Assembly: GCA_020086605.1 (NCBI GenBank)
Contig: JACBWW010000008.1
Coordinates: forward strand, 9,716,419 to 9,780,418
Source of the DNA: Lanius collurio
Taxonomy: Eukaryota; Chordata; Aves; Passeriformes; Laniidae
DNA: 64,000 nt
Direction of reading: 5' to 3'
Each line of letters starts with the position of its first letter. The first letter of the stretch is position 1. Positions 55,262-64,000 of this stretch are shown piece by piece. The notes under the pieces are model-generated. The model was not told where the DNA came from and searched no databases. It saw nothing but the letters and a program-made list of their open reading frames with translations. The position numbers and the translations under genes were made by a program.

Positions 55262-57485
55262 CTGGAAGCACAGGAAAAAGAAAGAAAGGATAAAATCTAA
55301 TTATTATCCTTCAAACAGTCACATCTCAGTTTCTGCCCCTTTCTATGTCAAAAAATGGGTTTAATCACCACATTTAAACAAAATACTTCAAGAAAATAGC
55401 TTTTTTTTTCTTCAACAGTTGCAACAGAGCTTGGTTCATTTATGGGAAACCCTTGGAGATGGATTAAATCAATTCATTCCCTGATGACTATGAGGGGAAC
55501 ATGAGGAGCACATTGGGATGCACCCATCCCCATTGTAGATATTATTATACCCCCAAATCTCCATTCCTCATGCTGGCTGAAGGCTGAATCTGTCCGTCTT
55601 AAATTCATCCGTGCCTCCACCATTCATCAATCAAATCTGACAAAGGTTATTTGAGTGAGAAAAGTCCCTAAAATTGAGATACGCCACATTCACCTCTCAT
55701 GTCCAGAGAAATCCTGTGAGGGGAAAAAATTTGCTATTACCTTGAAGAAAATGTGTGTGAGAGATATAAGAGCTGTCACCAAATTGCTTCAAATTCCTCC
55801 TCTGTAATTCAGTGTGGGGTTTTGCATGCAAAGAAGGGGTTGCCTGTGCTAAAGGACCCTAGAAATGTGTAATAAAGCCCAAAAACGATTGAATAAAGCA
55901 TGCTGTGACAGTTGAAAATTAACAGGTTGCTTCTTTTCCATTCATTTTCCTCAGTGCATCTGCAGATAAGGGGATTAAAGCAGCAGGGTGATGAGTAAAA
56001 GAGGGAAAAAGGTGAGAAAATCACCCAAATGGAGATAAAAGCAGGAACCATGCTGTTTCTCACCCAAATTCCCCAGCTGGATTGTTACAAGTAAATGAGA
56101 AGCAAATAATCACCATGACCCTCCACTGCAAAAATGCTTTTAAATCCAAAACAAAGATCCTGAGACCAAAGCAAAGGTAAATCCACTTCCCTTCTTGAGT
56201 TGGATGGAGAGGAGGTTCAAAATCCCCTTTTCCCCCCTACAGACATCAGGGTGATGCAATCTCCCTATCAGCACAGAGATTTTTCCCCTCACTCAAACCT
56301 TCTTGGAGTTTTCCTTGCTGTTGCTGGTGCTGTTTTGGGGTTCCTCCAGATGGTTTTCTTCCACTGGCTGCTTCTCCACTGGGTTTTTTTCCTCTTGGGA
56401 TTTTTTTCTTCCTGTGTCTGGCACAGACTCAGCCAAAGCTCAGTCCTGTCTCACCCTCTGCCAGCTTTTATCAGCCAAGAAGGGAGGAGCCCTCCAATCT
56501 CTCGCCTGCAGATGGGGCCATGACGTGCTTGGACACCTCCTGCACCATCTGATTGCCCCTTTTCCCCCCCTTTCAGAGCCATTTATTTTCTCAACACAGG
56601 CGATGGGGAGGGAAGGGAGGAAAATTAAGGCACAGCAAAAAAAAAAAGCATTATTGCATGGCACTGCAAGGGAGATATTGGTTTAATTTTGCCCCACCCT
56701 CTAGTCCCCCAAATCTGACTCTGGCCCCTTACACATGATGGAGCTGAACAAGGAAAAGCTGGGAGCAGCTTCCAGGTGAGGAATGTAACAGCAACACCTG
56801 GAAATAAGACAACCTTGTGGAGATAAAATATCTTTAAGGAGTACTCGTGGGTGATGAAATTTGCTTTTCCAACTGGGGCAGGTTTTTCCAGGAACTGAGA
56901 GCAGGAACAACCCAGTTCAAAGGCAGGCAGCTTCAGCCTGTGCCACTGCCAACCTCCAGCACCCCCTTCTCCCTGCCAGGAGGGCACAGAACTCCTGTGC
57001 TGACTCCAGCCAGGGCTTCATCTGTTGGTGCTGAAGAGATAAAAACCCCTCAAAAACCGAGATAAAAACCACTACGGTTTGTGGTCATGAAGATTTTTGG
57101 AAGACCAGGTGAGACCTGTGAGGTGAGATCAGCTTCCTATGACCTATCAGGCCTCTCCCCTCTCCCTCCCCCTGAAAAAAGAGATGCAAAGGGAAAATAT
57201 TTTAATTTCTTTGCGGGAAAGCAAAGCTCCAGTGCATGCTCCTAGTTGTGGGAGAAACATAAAGCAAATTGATCCCTGCTTTCCAGGGAAGACATTGAGG
57301 AGACTTTTTTAGGAGGGTTATTTGTTTTCCTCCCTCAGACAATTTAAGATTTTGAAGGCAGGATTATATCAACAATATGAGCTGATCACTTAATTTTTCA
57401 ATTTTTTTTTTTAATTTAAAATTTTTAATTTTTTTTTTTTTGGGGGGGGTGGAGGTGTTGGTGGTTTTTTTTGGGGTGTATTCAG
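55262..57485. other. No supported exon
   Basis: Searched on both strands for more exons of the PRY-SPRY gene and of the TRIM copy. A hydrophobic + strand stretch at 56300-56420 is probably low-complexity. A T-rich tract occupies about 57385-57475. Confidence 0.4.
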
Positions 57486-57891
57486 GAGAAAATCCAGTCT
57501 CACCTGCAATCCCTAAGGAAGGTGTTGGCAGAGTTTCTGGAGTGGAGAGTGAGCGAAGAGAAGAGACGCCAGGACCACCTGGTACAGGGGGTCCCCACGG
57601 TTCTTTAGCATTGAGGCTGAGATTGAGTGGCTGTGCCGGCTCCTGGTGGAACAGGAGCGCACGGTGCTGGGGTGGCTGGGTGACCTGGATGACACCTTTG
57701 CAGCTACCCATGCCAAAAAAACATTGCAGGTGGCCGAGGGGATTGCACAGCTCCACAGACTCATGGGGCAGATGGAGGCCAGGTCCTTGCCCCAGGTGAG
57801 TCCCTCCTTACGCAAACGTTCTCCCAAAATGCTTGCTTATGGGGTCTTGAACTCCTTTTTCCTTTTAGGATATTGGGAGCATCCTGAGCAG
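57486..57891 (+). pseudogene. Truncated TRIM coiled-coil copy
   Basis: 57486-57581 is 96 nt (EKIQSHLQSLRKVLAEFLEW...), the exact size of TRIM coiled-coil exon 2, with acceptor tattcag and donor gtacag. 57609-57795 is the rest of the long coiled-coil exon (EIEWLCRLLVEQERTVLGWL..., donor gtgagt), normally 231 nt. Only 27 bp separate the two, too short for an intron, so a deletion has removed most of intron 2 and the start of exon 3. 57869-57891 is the 23-nt exon 4 (gatattgggagcatcctgag..., donor gtatgt). An exon 5 candidate starts at 58266 (acceptor ccccacag). I see no RING or B-box exon and no SPRY exon downstream on this strand. It is probably a broken duplicate of the TRIM gene at 61 kb. Confidence 0.75.
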
Positions 57892-58679
57892 GTATGTAGC
57901 AACTGGTTACTTCACGTCCCCGTCACCTCAGCTGTGGAGAGGGGCTTGGCTGATACACCTGTCACGTAATATCTGTCCCTGTCGCTCTGTGGGAGGCTCA
58001 GAGGTATTTGGGTAGAATTCTGATATTTTAGGAGAATTTGGAGGTGTTTTAGGAGAATTTGGAGGCTTTGGGGAGGAATTCAGAGTCATTTTGAGAGGAG
58101 TTCAGTTGCATTTTGGGATAATTCATTTATCTGGGGAAAAGTCAGAAGTATTTCAGGAGGAATAGGAGCTGTCCACAGGAAAAGCAGCAGCAGGATCTGC
58201 ACCCACTCACTCCCCACCTTCTTCCTTCCTCCCAGACACGGATCACCTCATGGGTCTCCCCACAGCGAAGAAGACTCTGGAGACTGGCACTACTCCTCTC
58301 CCACCACTTTTGGCAGAGAGAAAAAGTGTGCGGTGGGATTAGGAAGAGGAGCGGGACGAGGCTAGAGAGCCCCGTTGAGGCCAGGAGCTGACTGGCTGCT
58401 GACAGGCAGTCATTGTCTGGAGATGCAGGACATGGACACAGTAAGATGCCGCCTGTGGCATCCTCAAACAGAGCCCTAGGTGCTGCCCTTATTCCTAGGG
58501 ACACAAACGGTTTTACATCCAGCTCCCCTCCCGGCTGCTTTAATTAGTGACCAATCTTGTGCTGCTGCTCACCGTGTAGATCATTAATTTAACAAAAAAT
58601 AGAAAAAACACCCCCGATTTTAATTTTGCGTGTGTGCATGCATAGGCTAGATTTTAAGGTATTTCTTGGTTCCATGGGG
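57892..58679. other. Downstream of the TRIM copy
   Basis: Contains a short repeated phrase (ttttaggagaatttggaggt, two near-copies at about 58028-58070) and the exon 5 candidate at 58266. Nothing else is supported. Confidence 0.35.
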
Positions 58680-59430
58680 ACAGGAAGGAGGCAGCAGGCG
58701 AGCGAGGGGCAGCGGCACACACGCGTCTCTGGGTACGGGGCGGCGGGCCTGTCCCGGGCCGAAATGACGCGGCCTTGATTGAGAACAGCACGCCCCGCTC
58801 CTCCCTGCCGCTGGAAGCGGCTGCCCCGGCTCTGGCTGTCATCACTCGGCTGCCCCCGAGATAAGCAGCGCGATAAACGGCGACTCCCCGCAGGACCGCG
58901 CCTGTCCCGCCCGGCCGTGCAGCTCTCAGTGGCCATCCTTATTGCGGCGCTTTATTTCTATTTATGTTATTCTGCTCTATACATTCTATTCACATGTCAC
59001 CCTCCTCTCGGTGCGGCCCTTTTGGCGACACCTGACAGAGACGACAGCCACCTCCCGGCGAGGCTTCCAGCGGCTCGCAGCCCTCGGTGCAGCCCCTCCG
59101 CCGCCCCGCCCGTACTGCGGTGCAGTTTTCAGAGCCCGGGCAGGGACAGAGCGGCTCCCACCGCACCACCCCGTCGGTGCGGCTCTGCTAGCGCCGTCTA
59201 GCCCTCGGGGCAGCTTTTCTGGCGACTCTGGCACTGGCCACAGCTCAGTTCGGCTCTTGTATCGCCCTGTTGAGCCGCGGGGCAGCGGCCACCCCAAGGG
59301 GCAGCTGACCCCACACCCACAGCCACATCCACACCGTCCCGTCCCGGCCACCCAAGGCAGCGGCCACCCCGCGGGGCAGCTCTTTTTTCGCCACCTCGCC
59401 TCGTCCGCCCCCTTCATGTAGTCGCTTCAC
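58680..59430. other. GC-rich, CpG-rich block
   Basis: A CpG-island-like stretch with recurrent phrases such as cggtgcggct / cggtgcagcc and ggcagcggccacccc (twice, 59282-59297 and 59358-59372). Long open frames on both strands follow from composition. It may be a promoter island or a GC-rich repeat. No domain is recognisable. Confidence 0.5.
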
Positions 59431-59629
59431 CGCCACTCACTCCGGGGAGACAATTTCTGGGAAAATATTTATACCTAGCATATCCCTGACTTCTCCTGCT
59501 GCTGCATAAGCCTTATGTAGGCTGAGATCCTTCTTCGAAAAGAACAGTAAGTGCCTGACATTAATTTGGTCTGCTGTTAACTTAAGTAATTTTCCAGGCG
59601 TTTCTTAGAAGACAGCACACACACACACA

Positions 59630-59794
59630 CAAAAAAAAAAAAACAAAAACAAAAAACCCCACAAAACAAAACCCCAAACAAACAAAAAAGAGAAAGAAAA
59701 GGGGTTTTTTTGGGGTGTAGTTTTTTTGTTCTGTTTTGGTTTTTTGTTGTTGTTGTTTGTTTTGGTTTTTTTTTCTTTTTCTTTTTTTTCTTTT

Positions 59795-59840
<46 letters not shown>
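59630..59840. repeat. Adjacent A-rich and T-rich tracts, imperfect inverted repeat
   Basis: An A-rich tract with C and G interruptions (59630-59700) is followed directly by a T-rich tract (59703-59840) whose complement resembles it (aaaaaccaaaacagaacaaa-type phrases). It ends in a poly-T run of about 50 bases. The length is likely to be unstable and hard to assemble. Confidence 0.8.
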
Positions 59841-60229
59841 CTTATTGCCCCGAGACATCAAACTTTGGGTTTACCTGGGCTCGGTGTCGTGGTCCCGCCC
59901 TGTCTCGATCCCCTGTCCCACTCCGCACCTCGAGGAGTCAATGGGGGGGACCGCACAGCGCCGCTGCCCGAGATCAAACAATGAGAGGGAGCTTTTCCAT
60001 CCGCCCCCACCCCCATGCCCCCGGGCAGGGGCAAATCTCGGGCAATAAACGGTGTTCTGGGGGGAGTTACAAAAGCCCCTTGAAGCATTTTTCCCATTAT
60101 TTCTCCCTATTTGTTTTTCCCCGTGAAAAAGCCAAAGCTGATCAGTTTTGGGGCTCAGTGGATTTTACAGCTTTTGGGAATACTGAACTCCTTTTACTGT
60201 TTTATCAAACTTATAACTGTAATTTCTGG

Positions 60230-60460
60230 CTAGTATATAAAACATTTCATGTATGTTTTATTATTTTTATAGCTCTATAATAAAATTTGCAATTATATTT
60301 AAACACGTATATGTCTTATATTAAAATGAAATATATTATATTGAAACATAGTTAACGTTATTATAGTTAAAATACACTGAATATATTAAATTATATTTAT
60401 ATATTATACTATATTATCTATATTTAACATACTTCTATTACTCTATGAAAGTGAAACCTC
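60230..60460. repeat. AT-rich low-complexity tract
   Basis: Made of ttatattaaa / atatattata phrases. No coding sequence. Confidence 0.75.
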
Positions 60461-60639
60461 CTGATTTAAGACCCTCGTTTGAGTCAGTTTCATGAATTAA
60501 GTTTACCATGAAATTTCATTGACATTAGTCCCTTCTGGAATTTATGCTCTAAAACCACCTCCCATCATAGATCTTACATCTGCTAGTCCTTTTTTTTTTT
60601 TTTTTACTTGTCCTCTTTGCTTCTTTTGTTTGCCCCCAT

Positions 60640-61400
60640 TTTGAGTGCTGAGGGACAACGGCGGACTTTTATTTCACTTTAACCCTGCCGCTCCAAGCTG
60701 GTATCCACATGAGCGCCGTGGAACACCGCTCACGCGCCTCATTCCCGCTTTAATCCTTGTCTCGTGGAGCCCCCTTCTGGCCGCACTTCGCTTCCTCCGC
60801 TGCAGCCGGAGGAGTAAGAATTCAGCTCGTAAACAACTCGTCCCTGCTAAGCCCCAGCTGCCGCTGCCGCTGTCCCGGGGGCTGTTTCATGACTGGGGCA
60901 GTGGGAATGCCTGACCCAGGGTTGCCTTTGCTTGGGAGGTTCCGGATGCCGACACCAGCGTCCCGCGCCGCCGCCACTTCCAGGAATACCCTGGCCGCGC
61001 CCCTTTCAGTGCGCACTTCGCCGAGGGCGTCTTGTAAACAACCATGGCTGCGGGAAACGCCATCAGATACCTCCAGGAGGAAGCCACCTGCGCTGTCTGC
61101 GTGGATTTCTTCCAGGATCCTGTCATGATCCTGAGCTGCGGGCACAATTTCTGCCGGCGCTGCCTGTGGCGGTGCGCGGCGGGCGCTTCGTGCCCGCAGT
61201 GCCGGGTGCGGGTCCTGCCCCAGCGGCAGCTGGCCAGCGCGGTGGGGGCTGTGCAGGAGCTGTGCCACACGCACCAGCGACCCCTCACTCTTCTGTCACG
61301 GCGATGGAGTCCTCGTCTGCACGGCCTGCGTCGGACATCGCGCCGACCTCGCCGTGCCGCTCCAAGAAGCCGCTCGCTGGTAGAGGGTGAGCGGATCCCC
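60640..61400 (+). promoter_or_regulatory. CpG-rich promoter region of the TRIM pseudogene
   Basis: GC- and CpG-rich sequence precedes and covers the RING exon, after an AT-rich region. It probably is the old promoter. No TATA box is seen close to the start. Confidence 0.5.
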
Positions 61401-64000
61401 GTTTCAGACACTCGCCCCCTGCTCGAGCGACGCTAATTTCCTTTAAAACTCAGCCCCAAAATACGTATTTTGAGCTGAGGCAAAGCTTTCCCTCGTTTTT
61501 CCAGGAAAAAAACCCAACCAAACAAAACCAACCAAACAAGCCAAGCCTCTAAAAGCCAAAACTGAGCTGGAATGCTGCAATTTGGTGAGGGTTAAGTATG
61601 AAACATTATAGCGGGCGGTGGTTTTGGAACCAAAACTAAGTACTGGGGTTTTCAAACTCTTGCTCTGACCCAGCGCCTGCGCTGTGAAAGGTTCCTATTC
61701 CGCTTCCGGGTGCGGAGGGAAAAGGGGGGGGGTCTCCAAAGGGGGTTTGGACCTGGCTGGGCGTGCAAGGAATGGGGGAAAGGGGGTGGAAAGGAAAGGG
61801 CGGTGGGAACTTTTTAAGGTGAGGTGGCTTGGGGGATGTGGGGGGTGGCTTGGAGAGATGGGATATCCCAGCCTGTGAGACCTGCAGTGCCCACTTACTG
61901 CTGTGTGGTTACGTGTCTGTGCAGGTAAGGAGTATGCATACAACATAATGATAAAGTTAATTGTAACATGAGTATGCATGTACACATCTGCCTCAGTGCA
62001 CCTGTAGAGCAGGATGAGGATGGGTCACCTGCGCTGGCCCTATCCCTGGTGCTTTAGGGGTCCCAGCGCACTCCCCTGCTTTTCTCCCCTTCTTCAGGAG
62101 TATAAACCCCTTTTCTTTGCAGAAGCAGTTTGAAGCTTCCCTAAAAACCTTTCAAGAGGAGGACAAACAATGTGCTGGGCTGACTGAGGCAGCAAGGAAG
62201 ACAAGACAGGAGATACTGGTGAGTGCTGCTGCCATCTGGGTGCACCGTGGGGGCCAAACTGCTTCATTGCCCTGGCAGCATCCTCCTGCTTGTCCTTCAT
62301 CCCTCAGACTCAAGTCAATGCTGAGAAGCAGAAGCTGTGGGCGATGCTGAAAGGGCTCCGCTGGGTGCTGAGTGACAAGGAATCACGGTTCCTTTCCCAG
62401 CTCCATTGCCTGTGCTGGAAGTTGGAGGAACAGCAACGTGGTGAAGCTGCTGAAATGATGTGGATCTGACAGTGCTGTGCAGAGCTCCAGGCCAAGTGCC
62501 AGCGACCAGATGGTGATTTGCTGTCGGTGAGCCAAAACTTTCATCCCTGTTTCCCCCCTTTTGCCTTTTATTCACAGGAAAGCAACCCTAAGCATCTTTC
62601 TCCCTTCCTCTCCAGGATCCCCAAACCACTTTGAGGAGGTATTGGAGCCAGAAAGCATCACCAAGAACACCAGTTTTGGCCCCAAATCCTCCATATTTAG
62701 GACCTTCTCACCCTGCATTCTTTTTCCTCTGGGATTTTTGCTTTGGAGCTGGAGGGTGTTGATGGTTAATCCAAAACTTGGTGATGATGAGGGAATCTTC
62801 CATCATATCTTGCAAGAGTGGGAGCCTTGCCCAGGGAAGTGAAGTCCCTGTGGTTTTCTAGCAATGAGTAAAGGAAATTCGGGAATTTCTTGGCATTAAA
62901 CACCCCAATTTGCTCCCCTCGAGGTGCACAGAGAGGAAGGTGCAGCTGTCACTGCTGTTGATGTCAGAGCTGGAAACAGAGCTTGAGGATTTTGTCTGAA
63001 AAACCAACATGCTGGCAAAGGTAGTGACACAATTTAAAGGTGCTTGGACGATAAAAATTGGCAAAAAAAGGGAATCTATTAAGTAGAAATGGGAAACTGG
63101 GACGATTCTGGGAGGGCACAGAACCCCAGGGTTGGCAAATTTGGCTGGAAAGTGAAAGAATCACAAATGCTTATTTAATTAAAAGAAAATCAGGGATTTA
63201 TTCCTGTTTAGCCTTAAGGGATGGAAAACTGAAAGTGGGAGTTGCAGAAGGCTGTTGGTGGTTAGTTAGCACCTAAATTAGAGCACTAATTATGTGTGGA
63301 GGGAGGTGATGTCCCAGATGGAGGGAAGTTGTATCTCCCACATCGGGTGGTCCTGCCTTCTCTGTGCAACAGGGATTGGGAGGAAGTGGGGCAGGCGCAG
63401 GGCCAGATCTGGAGGTAAAAATCTCTGGGGTCATCTTCTATTTCCAGACTTCTTGGAGTGCTCTCTGGAGAAGCACCTTCTTGGAGAGGTGAGTCTGGCT
63501 TCAGGAACTTACCGAATCCATGTGGGTTCAGTGCCTGGGGCTGTTGTTCAGATTCAGTGTCCAGATCTGGGGTTCAGCTGCAACACCTGGAGCTGATACT
63601 CCAATGCGTAGAGCCCCATGAACATCCCTCTCCCTGCCAGCAGCCGTGACCCTGGATCCAGCCACAGCTCACCCGCAAATCCTGGTGTCAGCAGATGGCT
63701 GGACTGCAGGCTGCCAGGAATCACCCCCAGCTCTTCTGCCCGCAGGAATGGAGTGTTTTGAGTCTCTCCGCTGTGTTTTGGGTTGGCAGGGTTTTGTGGA
63801 GGGCCAGCATTGCTGGGCTGGGGAGGTTCGTCCCTGTCCTGACTGGGCACTGTGGGTGGCTCAGAATTTGTGTCCCATAAGGGCTGCTTTGGTCTCAGCC
63901 CCAAACGTTGGGCCGTGGGGCAGTGGCTGGGGCAGCTGCAGCCTCTCTCTTGGCTCAGCCCAGTATCTCTGCCTCACAGCCCCACACTCAGGCGCATCGA
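61044..64000 (+). pseudogene. TRIM-family pseudogene (RING, B-box, coiled coil, PRY-SPRY)
   Basis: Exon 1 (61044-61386) starts in a strong Kozak context (accATGG). It has a C3HC4 RING ([17 protein letters not shown]) and a B-box (CHTH, then [16 protein letters not shown]). A 2-nt deletion near 61287 shifts the frame inside the B-box, and the restored frame meets TAG at 61381. Exon 2 is 62123-62218, exactly 96 nt (KQFEASLKTFQEED...). Exon 3 is 62308-62526 (TQVNAEKQKLW...) with TGA at 62467. Exon 4 is 62616-62638, exactly 23 nt. Exon 5 (about 62932-63039; MSELETELEDFV, NMLAKVVTQFK) has another TGA and is out of phase. A possible exon 6 is at 63448-63488. The PRY-SPRY exon starts at 63644 (VTLDPATAHPQILVS, VLGWQGFVEGQHCWAGEV), is open and runs off the window. 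Splice sites are kept while the coding frame is lost. An active gene would be an E3 ubiquitin ligase of the TRIM7/27/39/41 type found in the avian MHC-B region. Confidence 0.85.

Noticed and set aside
56200..56690. Hydrophobic + strand frames that could be a butyrophilin membrane exon
   Set aside because: They have no splice-phase partner and no Ig or heptad exons nearby, and the Phe/Leu content comes from T-rich low-complexity sequence.
59577..59861. Poly-Lys frame and its poly-Phe counterparts on the other strand
   Set aside because: They are translations of the A/T homopolymer tracts.

Overview
The window is a vertebrate nuclear genome segment, almost certainly from a bird. The genes have introns with GT-AG junctions. 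The interspersed repeats are CR1 LINEs whose 3' ends carry the avian ATTCTATG tails, plus an avian-type ERV-L provirus. The gene order AK3 - CDC37L1 - SPATA6L matches the human 9p24.1 block, which is Z-linked in birds. A passerine or other neoavian is my inference; species and Z/W assignment cannot be read from the sequence.

Left part (1-32.7 kb). AK3 (mitochondrial GTP:AMP phosphotransferase) runs on the + strand from a CpG island at ~3.3 kb, with five coding exons and an intact 227-aa product. Convergent to it is CDC37L1 on the - strand (start in the 32.2 kb CpG island, stop at 17.6 kb), with seven coding exons and an intact 324-aa HSP90 co-chaperone. Intron 5 of CDC37L1 holds a decayed ~6 kb ERV-L provirus in antisense orientation (19.5-25.6 kb). 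CR1 fragments lie at both ends of the block and inside it.

Middle part (32.7-44.6 kb). Two divergent exons resembling SPATA6L (33.4 and 40.8 kb) lie where synteny predicts that gene. Between them is a retroviral fragment (LTR-like end, primer-binding-site-like motif, Gag-like N-terminus). Its reading frame runs through one stop codon and a GC-rich linker into a cold-shock (Y-box) domain. There is also an unrecognised short transmembrane ORF with a neighbouring exon-like segment.

Right part (44.6-64 kb). The character changes to an immune cluster of avian MHC-B type. An intact five-exon C-type-lectin-like receptor with a cytoplasmic ITIM (- strand, 47.7 to 44.9 kb) is divergent from an intact four-exon CLEC2/B-lec-like gene (+ strand, 51.5-53.6 kb). 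Beyond them are a PRY-SPRY gene end (- strand, 54.3-55.3 kb), a truncated TRIM coiled-coil copy (57.5 kb) and a TRIM pseudogene with RING, B-box, coiled coil and PRY-SPRY (61.0 kb to the window end). Receptor/ligand lectin pairs next to TRIM/B30.2 genes recall the chicken B-NK/B-lec/TRIM region. Finding them beside the AK3-CDC37L1 block is the main oddity: either a real linkage or an assembly join near 44.3-44.6 kb.
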